Origin: DASTFY01 sp963829955
Lineage (GTDB): Bacteria; Actinomycetota; Acidimicrobiia; Acidimicrobiales; Ilumatobacteraceae
Direction: 5' to 3'
Assembly (NCBI GenBank): GCA_963829955.1
Contig: CAWHKS010000011.1
Location: 1-64,000, forward strand
Length of the DNA: 64,000 nucleotides
Of the stretch, positions 16,562 through 25,998 are shown in pieces. Made by a program: the position numbers and the translations under genes. Under the pieces are notes generated by a model. The model was not told the DNA's origin. It searched no databases and saw only the letters and a list, made by a program, of their open reading frames with translations. Position 1 is the first letter of the stretch. Every line of letters begins with the position of its first letter.

Positions 16562-16846
16562 TCAGTCCCTGCGGTCGTCGCGGCGATCCTTGCGCCGGCG
16601 GTGGCGGCGGAGGATGCCGAACCCGAGCCACACGAACGCTCCGAGGACCGCGGCGGCCAGCGTCAGCAGCCAGAGCGGCCACGTGAAGTCCCAGAAGAGG
16701 AACTCGACCGTGACGTCCTCGGTGTTCTGGAGCATGAAGATGGCGAGGACGGCCAGACCGCTGAGCGAGGCGATCGCGCCGCCCCCGAGCTTGCGGCGCT
16801 CGCCCGCATCCACGTTCCCGTCGTGGGGAATGTTCTCTACCGACAT
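16562..16846 (-). CDS. LapA/DUF1049-type small membrane protein
   Basis: A 94-residue protein with two TM helices (about 33-52, ASLSGLAVLAIFMLQNTEDV, and 60-80) separated by VTVEFLFWDFTWPLW, then a basic tail RRHRRRKDRRDDRRD. The FMLQNTEDVTVEFLFW segment is the hallmark of the LapA/YciS family (lipopolysaccharide assembly protein A domain). In Gram-positives its function is not established. ATG 16846 has GGAGG upstream. It is convergent with the 118-aa gene and divergent from the baseplate-like gene. Confidence 0.8.
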   Translation of the reverse strand: MSVENIPHDGNVDAGERRKLGGGAIASLSGLAVLAIFMLQNTEDVTVEFLFWDFTWPLWLLTLAAAVLGAFVWLGFGILRRHRRRKDRRDDRRD

Positions 16847-17008
16847 CCGCTGAACCTCCGAACGGTCTCCGCGTGTTGCGGAACGTAGTCGCTGAGGCAT
16901 CGGCCGGTGTTCGATGCTCCCGACAAGGCGCACGGCGGCGCTGCACACGCTGAACTAGCGATGGAACGACGGGCGCGATCTGTACGCGTCGACGACGAGA
17001 GGAGTCCG

Positions 17009-17695
17009 GTGACCGAAGAACCGATCCAACCCGACGACCCGCAGCGGAAACGGGACCAGCGCCTGTTCGGCGTCTACGTAGGTGTCGTGCTCGACAACCA
17101 GGACCCGTTGCAGCGCGGGCGCGTCCTGGTCCGCGTCCCCGCGGTCGACGGCGGGAAGGGGCGAGGCCAGTGGGCACCGGTCACGGTGGCCCGTGCCGGC
17201 ACGCAGCGCGGCACGTGGCTCATCCCCGACGTGGACGACGAGATCCTCATCGCCTTCGAGGCCGGCGACGCCGCCCGGCCCTATGTCATCGGCAGCCTTT
17301 GGGGTTCGGCGAACACCCCGCCCGAGCAGATGGCTCCAGGGAACCCAGTCATGAGCATCGTCTCGGCCGGGGGCTCACGTGTCACCGTGGACGATCGCCC
17401 CGAGCAGCTCAGCATCCGTCTGGTCACGCCGGGCGGCCAGTCCGTGACTCTGGCCGACGCCGGCGGGACGATCACGATCGACGGCGCTGGCGGCAGGATC
17501 GCCATCACCCCCGTGGGCATCGAGATCCAGGCCGCGGGTGCGGTCAGGCTGACCGCGCCGACGGCCGAGATCAGAGCCGCCTCGTTGGAGCTCAACTGTA
17601 TGACCCGGGCGAACGGCACCGTGCAGTGCGACACGCTCGTGGCCAACAGCGTCATCGCCTCGAGCTACAGCCGCGGCGCCGGCAACCTCCTCTAG
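17009..17695 (+). CDS. Phage baseplate assembly protein V / VgrG-like spike protein, orphan
   Basis: A 228-residue protein with an N-terminal OB-fold of the gpV/Gp5 type (about residues 15-100: FGVYVGVVLDNQDPLQRGRV, VRVPAVDG, ISO-like strand GTWLIPDVDDEILIAFEAGD, RPYVIGSLWG). A C-terminal beta-helical spike follows, built from short repeats such as GGTITIDGAG, GRIAITPVG and AVRLTAPTAEI. GTG 17009 is preceded by GAGAGGAG. Related proteins form the membrane-piercing tip of contractile tails and injection systems. No sheath, tube, baseplate W/J or ATPase gene is nearby, so it is an orphan and its role is unknown. Confidence 0.78.
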   Translation: MTEEPIQPDDPQRKRDQRLFGVYVGVVLDNQDPLQRGRVLVRVPAVDGGKGRGQWAPVTVARAGTQRGTWLIPDVDDEILIAFEAGDAARPYVIGSLWGSANTPPEQMAPGNPVMSIVSAGGSRVTVDDRPEQLSIRLVTPGGQSVTLADAGGTITIDGAGGRIAITPVGIEIQAAGAVRLTAPTAEIRAASLELNCMTRANGTVQCDTLVANSVIASSYSRGAGNLL

Positions 17696-17708
17696 GTCGG
17701 TCGCGTGA

Positions 17709-18499
17709 TCAGATCGGCTCCTCGTCGCGTGCGCGGCGGGTCGCGGCCAGGATCCCCGCGCCCGCCATCAATGCGGCCAGCGCCACCAGTGCCACCCGGG
17801 TGCGCTCCCCGCCCGTGGTCGGAAGGGATCCCGGCACGCTCGACGGGGCCACACTGGACTGGGCGACGCTCGAGCCTGCCGTCGTCGGCGAGGTCGAGCC
17901 CGGCAGGGGACCGTCGTGACCGACGTCGTCGTGACCGACGTCGTCGAGCTCGTGGCCGTGGTCGTTGTCGCCGCCGTGGTCGTGGGCTGGCTGCAGATGT
18001 CGAGCCCGACGTACGGCGCCGCCACCCGGCCCCGACCGTCGCCGTTACTGGTGAACACCGCTTTGGTGTCGATCTGACCACCACAAGTCAGCGTGGCCTG
18101 GACCTGCAGGGTGACCGGGCCGAGCGAGCCGGCAGGGATCACCCCGGAGATCTCGTCCACGAGCGGGCCGGAGCTGATGCCCTCGTGCCAGCGCATGCGG
18201 ATGGGGGTGTCCGCCGGCCTCGGCGTTCCGAGGGTGTACGTGGCCCTGGCCACGCCCGAGGCGGTGACGTCGAGCACGACGGTGACCTCGGTCCCGTCGA
18301 TCGTCTTGGTGTTGAAGCAGGTCAGTGGTGCCGGGCGAATGGTCTGGTTGCCGCCGCACAGGGGCAACCCCTGCGCGCCGGCCGTGCCAGAACCCAGGCT
18401 GACCACGCCGACGAGCCCGACGAGGAGCGAGGCCACCCCCAATGCCGTCGCCGGTCGCAGGGCCGCGTGCGACCGCAGGCCGCGGAAGATTGAAATCAT
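17709..18499 (-). CDS. Secreted LPXTG-type surface protein (frameshifted)
   Basis: Starts MISIFRGLRSHAALRP with a signal peptide (hydrophobic core about 20-38, cleavage near TAGAQG), then a beta-rich domain with Cys residues (CGGNQTIRPAPLTCFN, ATLTCGGQ). A Thr/Ser linker follows (QPTTTAATTTTATSSTTS). In the starting frame the end is Arg-rich nonsense to 17768. In another frame the linker continues PGSTSPTTAGSSV to the sorting signal LPTTGGER, a TM helix and the tail ATRRARDEEPI with stop at 17709. One base is missing at about 17905-17915. Restored length is about 263 residues. GGGGGAAAGGA precedes the start. The LPXTG anchor implies a sortase elsewhere. Confidence 0.7.
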
Positions 18500-18626
18500 C
18501 GCCGTTGTCCTTTCCCCCAGATCCGCCGTCGGGTCTGGACCTGCGGGAACCATAGCCCCCTCGTGGTCCGCGATCATGGATGTCCAGGGTGGACCAGTGT
18601 CCGACCGACCGAGAGGGGAACCACCA

Positions 18627-19988
18627 ATGCCCAGTGAGCGACGCCCGAGGACGACAGCCCGTGCCACCAGCCGGTCGGCGGCCCCGCCGCCCGAGGTGCC
18701 CGCGCCTCCCGACGGATCGGAGGACGGCACGACCGGCCGCCTCCTCGTGCTCCTCGCCGAGGGGGCCGAGCGGAGCGCGGCCACCCGGGGGCTGGCACGG
18801 GCGGCAGGGGTGAAGGTCGCCTCCAGCGCCGACCTCGGTGTCGACGCCCCGGCTGAGCTCGAGGTCGGCGCCGGGCTGTTCCTGGACACGCTCGGCGTCG
18901 TGGTGATCGAACCCGCGCCCGATCAGCTCGCGGCGGTGGCCGCCGCCAGTGGAGCGGCTGACGGCGTGGTGGCCGTGGAGCCCGAGCGGATCGTGTACGC
19001 CATCGACGAGCCCTCGGGCGACTACGTGCGGGGGTTCCGGGACGGTGTCGACGACCTGGCCGAGCGGGTGCTGGCTCAGGGCGGGGGCGGAGGCGGCGAG
19101 CCCGCCGTGACCGAGACGTTCCTCGACACCGACACGACGTGGGGGTTGAAGGCCACGGGCGTCGTGGGCACCACCTTCACCGGCAAGGGCGTGCGCGTCG
19201 CCGTGCTCGACACGGGCTTCGATTCGGGCCACCCGGACTTCGTGGGCCGGCAGGTGACCCGGGCGACGTTCATCACCGGCCAGACCGCCGACGACGGGCA
19301 CGGCCACGGCACCCACTGCATCGGCACGGCCTGCGGGCCGCGACAGCCCCAGACCCAGCCCGCCTACGGCGTCGCCTCCGAAGCCGAGATCTTCGTCGGC
19401 AAGGTGCTGAGCAACCAGGGCCGCGGGGCGGACGGCGGGATCCTGGCCGGCATCGACTGGGCCATTCGCAACGCCTGCACCGTGATCTCGATGTCCCTCG
19501 GCGCGCCCGTCGCCTTGGGCGGCGGCTTCTCGACCGTGTACGAGACGGTCGCCCAGCGGGCCCTCGCGGCCGGGTGCCTGATCGTGGCCGCGGCCGGGAA
19601 CGAGAGCTCTCGTCCCGGTCGCATCTCTCCTGTCGGCCACCCGGCCAACTGCCCGTCGGTCATCGCCGTGGCCGCCCTCGACTCGAGCCTCGCCATCGCC
19701 CGCTTCTCGTCCGGAGGGATGAACCTGCGGGGAGGCCAGGTCGACATTGCCGCGCCCGGCGTCGCCGTGCGCTCGTCGGTGCCCCGGCCTCGCCTCTACG
19801 CCACCATGAACGGCACCAGCATGGCCACCCCGCACGCTGCCGGCCTCGTCGCCCTGCACGCCGAGGCCAACCCCGGCATGAAGGGGGCGTCCCTGGGGTG
19901 GCTCCTGCTCCAGAGCGCCCGCCGCCTGAGCCTGCCCAACCGGGACATCGGCGCGGGTCTCGCCCAGGCCCCGGGGGCGGCGCTGTAG
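18627..19988 (+). CDS. Subtilisin-family serine protease (S8), no evident signal peptide
   Basis: A 453-residue protease with a complete catalytic triad: Asp195 in VAVLDTGFD, His230 in GHGTHCIG and Ser398 in NGTSMATPHAAG; the oxyanion Asn is in AAAGNES. The first 30 residues are Arg/Pro/Ala-rich and hydrophilic (MPSERRPRTTARATSRS) with no Sec or Tat hydrophobic core. Residues about 37-160 (LLVLLAEGAERSAATRGLAR onward) resemble a prodomain. Start ATG 18627 has AGAGGGGA upstream. The small gene after it, 21 bp away, may supply an inhibitor/chaperone-like domain. A cytoplasmic location or unusual export is implied. Confidence 0.87.
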   Translation: MPSERRPRTTARATSRSAAPPPEVPAPPDGSEDGTTGRLLVLLAEGAERSAATRGLARAAGVKVASSADLGVDAPAELEVGAGLFLDTLGVVVIEPAPDQLAAVAAASGAADGVVAVEPERIVYAIDEPSGDYVRGFRDGVDDLAERVLAQGGGGGGEPAVTETFLDTDTTWGLKATGVVGTTFTGKGVRVAVLDTGFDSGHPDFVGRQVTRATFITGQTADDGHGHGTHCIGTACGPRQPQTQPAYGVASEAEIFVGKVLSNQGRGADGGILAGIDWAIRNACTVISMSLGAPVALGGGFSTVYETVAQRALAAGCLIVAAAGNESSRPGRISPVGHPANCPSVIAVAALDSSLAIARFSSGGMNLRGGQVDIAAPGVAVRSSVPRPRLYATMNGTSMATPHAAGLVALHAEANPGMKGASLGWLLLQSARRLSLPNRDIGAGLAQAPGAAL

Positions 19989-19997
19989 CGGGGGTCC

Positions 19998-20003
19998 TAA
20001 CCT
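19998..20003 (+). promoter_or_regulatory. -10-like TAACCT before the 88-aa gene
   Basis: TAACCT ends 6 nt before the GTG at 20010, so this small gene may have its own leaderless transcript besides readthrough from the subtilase. Confidence 0.35.
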
Positions 20004-20009
20004 GGCCCG

Positions 20010-20276
20010 GTGACCGGCCAGCGCGACGAGCGCGACGAGCGCGGCGACCTGGGGGTGGCTCTGGTCGTCGACGACGACGGCCTGCAGGACTTGGACGCGG
20101 TGCTGCGCCGGGCGCGCCGGGCCGGCCTGCGCGGCGCGCAGGTCCTGGAATCGATCGGGGTCATCACGGGAACGGCTGCTCCGGACGCGGTCGAGCCGCT
20201 GTCGCGCCTGCGGGGCGTGCGCGCCGCCGAAGTGGAGCGGACGATCCAGCTTCCGCCGCCCGACCAGCCCCAGTGA
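20010..20276 (+). CDS. Small protein associated with the subtilase (I9 propeptide-like)
   Basis: An 88-residue protein. The N-terminus is charged and probably disordered (MTGQRDERDERGD); the rest (LGVALVVDDDGLQDLDAVLRR to GVRAAEVERTIQLPPPDQP) predicts a small alpha/beta fold. The pattern VITGTAAPDAVEPLSRLRGV followed by a VE strand resembles the end of peptidase-inhibitor I9/subtilisin propeptide domains, which fits its position after an S8 protease. That match is by eye only. Similar small ORFs beside S8 proteases are sometimes labelled ketohydroxyglutarate aldolase in databases; I see no aldolase motif. Confidence 0.6.
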   Translation: MTGQRDERDERGDLGVALVVDDDGLQDLDAVLRRARRAGLRGAQVLESIGVITGTAAPDAVEPLSRLRGVRAAEVERTIQLPPPDQPQ

Positions 20277-20285
20277 GCGGGGAGG

Positions 20286-23200
20286 TCAGGCTGTCCGCTC
20301 GAGGGTCACGCTCACGGCCGACCCGTCCACGCGGACCGAGAGGTCGCCGCCGTCGGCCCAGGTGAGCTCCACGGCGAGCACCTCGTCGGCGATCCAGATG
20401 GCGTGTTCGGCGACGGCGGCCCGCACGATCTCGTCACCGCCGAGCCGGAGCCGGACCCGGTCGGCGATGGCCAGCCCCTGCTCTTTGCGCAGGTCGTTGA
20501 GGGCCCGGATGAGCTCGCGCGCGACTCCCTCGCGGCGGAGGTCGTCGTCGAGCTCGAGATCGAGCGCCACTGCCCAACCGCCGTCCTCGGACAGCGCGAA
20601 GGACTCGTGACGCCGGGCCCGCACGTCGACGTCGTCCGGGGTCAGCCGGAACCCGGCCACCTCGACGGCGCCGTCCGCTTCGAGCGCCCTTTGGAGCGCG
20701 GAGCCGTCGGCCTCGGCGAGGGCGGCCTTCACCTCCGCCACCCGGGCCCCGAGCCGGGGCCCGAGGGCCCGAAAGTTGGGGACCACCTCCCAGCTCATGA
20801 GGCCCGACAGTGTGTCCACGTCCTCCAGCGACCGCACGTTGAGCTCCTCCCGGATCTCGGCCCTCACGGCCTCGTCGAGCTCCACGCCGGGATGGAGCAG
20901 CAGCGCCCGCCGCAGCGGCTGGCGCACCTTGACCTTCGCGTCCGTGCGGGCGGAGCGCCCGAGGGTGACGAGGCGCCGGGCCGCGGCCATGCGTTCGCTC
21001 AACCCGCTGTCGGCCGCACCCGACGGCTGCGGCCAGTCAGCGAGGTGGACCGAACGCCCGCTCGAGACCACCCGGTGCAGCTCGTCGGCCAGGAAGGGGC
21101 AGAAAGGCGCCAGCAGGCGCGCCGTCGTCACGAGCGCGTGATGGAGCGTGGCGTGGGCCTCGGGCTCGGCTTGCTTCCAGAACCGGCGTCGCGACCGGCG
21201 CAGGTACCAGTTCGAGAGGTCGTCGACGAGCCGGGCCAGGCGGCTCGAGGCGGCGAGCGCGTCGAAGCCGTCGAGGGCTTCGGTGATGGCTGCGGTGGCG
21301 TCGTCGAGCTCTGCTCGGATCCAGCGATCGAGCACGTGCGCCGGCGCCTCGTCGCTCGCATCGTCCGCCGCCGCTGGCGACCAGCGGTCGAGGTCCGCGT
21401 AGGTGGCGAAGAAGGCGAGGACGTTCCAGAGTGTCAGCAGCGTGGTCCGGGCGGCTTCGCGGATGCCGTCGTCGGAGATGCGCCTCGTCGTCCACGGCGA
21501 GCCGCTGGAGAAGAAGTACCAGCGAACCGCGTCCGCGCCGTGGTGGGCGAAGATCTCCCACGCGTCGGCCACGTTGCCGCGTGACTTCGACATCTTCTGG
21601 CCCTGCGCGTCGACGATGAGTCCGAGGCACACGACGTTCCGGTAGGGCGTCGACCCGAACACCAGCGTGTTCACGGCGAGGAGTGAGTAGAACCAGCCCC
21701 GGGTCTGGTCGATGGCCTCGCAGATGAAGTCGGCGGGGAAGGACGAGCGGAAGCGGTCCTCGTGCTCGAACGGGGCGTGGTGCTGCGCGGAAGGCATGGA
21801 TCCGGAGTCGAACCACGCGTCGAGGACTGGGGCCAGCCGCGTCGCGGTCGCGTCGCAGCCCTCCACCGGGCAGGAGAAGGTGACGTCGTCGACGGCAGGG
21901 CGGTGGAGGTCGAGCCGGCCGAGGTCGCGCTCGGCCAGCCCCTGCAGCTCTGCCACCGAGCCGATGCAGGTGTCGTGGCCGTCGGGGCAGCGCCACACCG
22001 GGAGCGGCGTACCCCAGTACCGGTCCCGCGAAAGGGCCCAGTCGACGTTGCCCTCCAGCCACTTGCCGAAGCGGCCGTGCTTGATGTGCTCCGGGTGCCA
22101 GCCGATGCGCTCGTTCTCCCGCAGGAGGTCGTCCTGTCGGGCCGAGGTGCGCACGAACCAGGACGTCTTGGCCCAGTACAGCAGGGGCGTCCCGCACCGC
22201 CAGCAGTGGGGGTAGCTGTGCTCGTACGGCTCCTCGGCCACGAGCAGACCCCGGGTGCGGAGGTCGGCGATGATCTCGGGATCGGCGTCCTTCACGAAGC
22301 GCCCCGCCCACGGGGTGACGCGATCGTCGAACGTGCCGTCCGGTCCGACCGGGTTGACGACCGGGAGCCCCTCCTCGCGGCCAACGAGCGCATCCATCTC
22401 GCCGAACGCCGGGGCCAGGTGGACGAGACCCGAGCCCTCGTCGGTCTCCACGAAGTCGGCGGCCACGACCCGCGCGCCGCTCTCGTCGACCGGTAGCAGA
22501 TCGAACGGCCGGCGGTAGCGCCAGCCCAGCAGGTCCCGGCCCGTCCACGACTCCGACGCCTCCGCTCCTGGCCAGCGCCGGTCCGCGGCCGCCGCGGCCA
22601 GCACGAGGTCCCGGCCGCCCTCGGGTGCGGCGATGCGCACGTACGGGATGTCGGGTCCGACGGCCACGGCCACGTTGGACACGAGCGTCCACGGAGTCGT
22701 CGTCCACACGAGGAGATCGACGTCGCGACCGACGATGGGGAAGCGCACGAAGACCGACGGGTCGACCACGTCCCGGTAGGCGCCCGGCTGCCCGAGCTCG
22801 TGCGACGACAGCGCGGTGCCGCAGCGGGGGCAGTAGGGCGAGACCCTGTGACCCTCGTAGAGCAGCCCCCCGTCCCAGAGCTGTCGCACGAGCCACCACA
22901 CCGACTCGATGAAGTCGTTGCTCATCGTCCAGTACCGCGTGCTCGGTGTCGAACCAGATACCGGATCGGTCCGTCAGCGCGATCCAGTCCTCCACGTAGC
23001 GCGACACCGACTCCCGGCAACGCTCGTTGAACGCGGCCACGCCGTACTCCTCGATGTCCTGCTTCGACCCCAGGCCCAGCTCCTTCTCGACCTCGATCTC
23101 CACCGGCAGCCCGTGGCTATCCCACCCGGCCTGCCGGGGGACGGCGTGACCACGCATCGTCTGGAACCGGGGATAGAGGTCCTTGAAGACCCGGGCCCAC

Positions 23201-23379
23201 ACGTGGTGGAGCCCGGGGCGGCCGTTGGCGGTCGGTGGGCCTTCGTAGAAGATCCACGGCGGCGCATCGGCCCGCCACGCCCGCACCTGGGCGAACAGGT
23301 CGTCGGTCCGCCAACGCGCCAGCACCTTCTCCTCGAGCGCCGGCAGATCGAGGGCGGCATCGACGGGGCCGAATGGCAC
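20286..23379 (-). CDS. ileS: Isoleucyl-tRNA synthetase (one-base frameshift)
   Basis: A class I synthetase of about 1030 residues, of the long IleS type with the HIGH variant GLHH in NGRPGLHHVWARVF. KMSKS is in AQGQKMSKSRGNVADAW, and editing-domain landmarks include VWTTTPWTLVSN. The frame is broken. The N-terminal part reads WFDTEHAVLDDEQ, whereas deleting one G of the GCGG at 22935-22936 gives EHAYWTMSNDFIE, which joins the 3' frame perfectly. Since ileS is essential this is most likely a sequence error. The GTG start at 23379 is backed by TACGAT six nt upstream. Confidence 0.93.
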
Positions 23380-23385
23380 CAGCGA

Positions 23386-23391
23386 ATCGTA
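23386..23391 (-). promoter_or_regulatory. -10 box for leaderless ileS
   Basis: TACGAT on the minus strand is followed by TCGCTG and then GTG 23379. It decides the start, since no other start codon fits the family N-terminus. Confidence 0.45.
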
Positions 23392-23459
23392 GGTGGCGGC
23401 CCGCCGGTCGCCCTGGCGATTCAGGTTCGCCCCGGCGCTGCGTCGCCCGGCCAGCCCGG

Positions 23460-25880
23460 TCAGATCAGGTTGTGACGTTCCAGGGAGCGGAAGCTGAGCC
23501 AGCCCGGCAGGATCGGCAGCCAGTACGTGAGCAGGCGGTAGCTGAGGACGGCGGCGACCGCCGTGGCCGAGTCCATGCCCACGCCGGTGAGGCCGGCGAC
23601 GAGCGCGGCCTCCATGGCGCCGAGGCCCCCGGGGGTGGGCGCGGCGGCGGCGATGATCGAGGAGCCGAGGTACACCGCACCGACCTGCGCGAACGAGAGG
23701 TCGCTGTCGAAGGCCAGCACCGCGGCGAAGAGCGAAGCGACGTACGCCAGCGTGACGCCGGCCGAGCCGCCGAAGAGAGCGACCAGCTTCATCGGCGAGC
23801 GGGCCAGCGTCCGCAGGCTGGCCCACGACTGGCGCAGCCAGCGGAGCACGTGCTTGCGCACGAGGCGACGGCCCTTGCGGGTGGCCAGGACGATCCCGAC
23901 GAGCGCCAGCACGACGGCGATGATGACGAGCAGCTTGCTGCTGGCCGGGATCTTGAACGCCTGCCCACCGCCCTGCCCGGCCCAGGCGAGGAACACGAAG
24001 AGCAGCCCCACGTGGATGATGCCGCCGGCGGCCGAGTTGAGACCCACCCCCGTGACGGCCTGGGCAGGCGGGATGCCGGCCTTCTGCATGAAGCGCACGT
24101 TCAGGGCCATCCCCCCGACGTTGGCGGGGGTGACGCGGTTGATGAAGCTCGACGCGAACTGCGTGTACACGTTGGCCCGCAGGGGCAAGCGCCCCGGCAC
24201 ACCGCCGGCCATGCCGATCGCCGAGGCCAGGTAGGTGAGCAGCGACATGGCGGTGGACACGGCCAGCCACCCCCAGTTGGCGTCGCGCATGGCCCTGACG
24301 CTCTCGTCGACATCGGCGAGCTGCGGGAGCAGGACGTAGAAGGCAGCGGTGAGGGCGACGACGGTGAGCAGGGTGCGGGGGCGGACCCGGACGAGTTGGG
24401 CCAGGGGCGCCGGCTCGATGCCGGTGGTCTCGGCCAGGCCGGTCCGCAGCTGACCGAGCAAGGCCTTGCTCGCCGGACGCCGCGTCGCGGCGGACAGCGC
24501 GAGAGGTTGGAGGTACGCGCCCGCCGCGGCCAGGTCCTCCGGCTCGACCACCTTGGCGGCCGCGGCCAGTGCCCGCTCGGCGCCGACCCTGCTGGCCGAC
24601 CATGTGAGCAGCTCGGCCCGGTCGGTGGCGAGCTGGCTGGCTGCAGCCGGCAGCACCCCGGAGCCCAGGCCGGTGATGACCGGCTGTGCGCCGTCGAGCA
24701 TGAGGTTGCCGCCGCGCAGGACCCCGTGGGCGAGGCGCGCCTCATGCATCGTCCGGACAGCGCGCCACACCGACTCGAGCAGGGCGTCGTCGACCGCGTC
24801 AGGAGGGAGCTCATCGAGCGTCGGCCCGTCCACCCAGCTCAAGGCCAGGACGCGCGAACCGTCGTCGAGCGTGGCCAGCGTCGCCACCTCGGGGCAGGCC
24901 ACCCCACTGCGGCGGGCCATGAGGAGCACGAGCGCCTCGTTGCCGACCTCGACCGCCATCGTGCGGCTGGGCGGGGGCTCACCGGGATCGCGGAGCTGCA
25001 CGGTGCGGTAGCCGCGGTAGAGGACGTCGGCGTCGCGGCTGTCGCGCTCGTACACCTTGAGGAACAGGTCGGGCCCCTCCGCCGTCGTGGCGCGGTACAG
25101 AAGGGCGCGGCCGCTGTCGGCCCGCAACAGGGCCAGCTCGGTGACCGTGATCCCAGCCCGGGCCAGCGCGTCACCGACCATGGCCGGGGTGGGCCGCCGG
25201 TTCGGGGCGCCGAGAACCACCAAGACCGCGGACCCCGCCGTCAGACCAGCGGCCAGGGCCAGGAGGAGGTCAGGGACGCCGGCCGTGCCGGCGATGGCCA
25301 GCACCAGCACCAGCACACCGAGGGCGATGTCGCTGGCCCGCCGCCAGGCCCGGGGGAGCCACGCCTTCCCGACGACGGTCGCCGCGGTCGCGGCCGCGAG
25401 ATACCAGACGGACGGGAAGCCCGGCGACGCCACCCAGGTGTCACCGTCCAGCGCCCCTTCGGCGCGGCCGGAGAGCTCGACGACGGCATCGACGACCGCG
25501 AGCACGGCGACGCCGGCGGCGGCCGCCAGCAGCCCGACGCCCAGCCGTCGCCACCGGCGTTGCACGACGAGGACCACGACGACCGCGGCCGGCACGAGGA
25601 TGGCGCCCACCTGGGCGAGGGCGAGGGCCAGCTCGCGCACGGCCTCGGCCAGTCGCGACGCGGCGCGACCCAGGTCGGTAGTCAGCCCGTCACTGGTGTC
25701 CGAGGCGACGCTGACGAACAGCGCGAGGACGAACGTGACGATCGCCCAGAGCACGAGACGGACCACGTCGCCCGGGTGACGGAAGTAGCGCTCGCCGGGG
25801 GCCAGGTCGCCGAGGCCGGCGCCGGTGGGGATGCCCGGATCGGCGCTCGTCGGCGGGCCGGGGACGTCGAGCTCAGTCAC
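23460..25880 (-). CDS. UPF0104/MprF-type flippase fused to a degenerate kinase-like domain
   Basis: An 806-residue membrane protein in three parts. Residues about 40-240 hold several TM helices. Residues about 250-460 are a cytoplasmic kinase-like domain (LFLKVYERDSRDADVLYRGY, then AHGVLRGGNLMLDG where kinases have HRDxKxxN, so the catalytic Asp is lost). Residues about 490-800 form the lysylphosphatidylglycerol-synthase TM flippase domain, with NRVTPANVGGMALNVRFMQ and PTPGGLGAMEAALVAGLTG as its signatures. It probably moves or binds a lipid and the kinase-like part may sense something; both are inference. GTG 25880 is the likely start. It is the first of three adjacent membrane proteins with kinase-like folds. 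Confidence 0.8.
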   Translation of the reverse strand: MTELDVPGPPTSADPGIPTGAGLGDLAPGERYFRHPGDVVRLVLWAIVTFVLALFVSVASDTSDGLTTDLGRAASRLAEAVRELALALAQVGAILVPAAVVVVLVVQRRWRRLGVGLLAAAAGVAVLAVVDAVVELSGRAEGALDGDTWVASPGFPSVWYLAAATAATVVGKAWLPRAWRRASDIALGVLVLVLAIAGTAGVPDLLLALAAGLTAGSAVLVVLGAPNRRPTPAMVGDALARAGITVTELALLRADSGRALLYRATTAEGPDLFLKVYERDSRDADVLYRGYRTVQLRDPGEPPPSRTMAVEVGNEALVLLMARRSGVACPEVATLATLDDGSRVLALSWVDGPTLDELPPDAVDDALLESVWRAVRTMHEARLAHGVLRGGNLMLDGAQPVITGLGSGVLPAAASQLATDRAELLTWSASRVGAERALAAAAKVVEPEDLAAAGAYLQPLALSAATRRPASKALLGQLRTGLAETTGIEPAPLAQLVRVRPRTLLTVVALTAAFYVLLPQLADVDESVRAMRDANWGWLAVSTAMSLLTYLASAIGMAGGVPGRLPLRANVYTQFASSFINRVTPANVGGMALNVRFMQKAGIPPAQAVTGVGLNSAAGGIIHVGLLFVFLAWAGQGGGQAFKIPASSKLLVIIAVVLALVGIVLATRKGRRLVRKHVLRWLRQSWASLRTLARSPMKLVALFGGSAGVTLAYVASLFAAVLAFDSDLSFAQVGAVYLGSSIIAAAAPTPGGLGAMEAALVAGLTGVGMDSATAVAAVLSYRLLTYWLPILPGWLSFRSLERHNLI

Positions 25881-25998
25881 TGGTGCACCATCAGGCCATG
25901 AAGCGTGCTCCTGCGACCGATGGTCCGGGGAGCACCAGTGACCGGTTCGCCGCTGCGCGGCGAACATACGACCGTGACATGGACCTCGCCTCGCTCGG

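Noticed and set aside
21037..24603. 1188-codon minus-strand open frame spanning ileS and the flippase gene
   Set aside because: Only about 150 codons near 22937-23379 are real (the ileS N-terminus). The rest is Arg/Gly-rich out-of-frame translation.
23235..25901. 888-codon plus-strand open frame opposite the flippase-kinase gene
   Set aside because: It is antisense with Gly/Arg/Gln/His-rich low-complexity composition, while the minus-strand frame has clear TM helices and flippase motifs.
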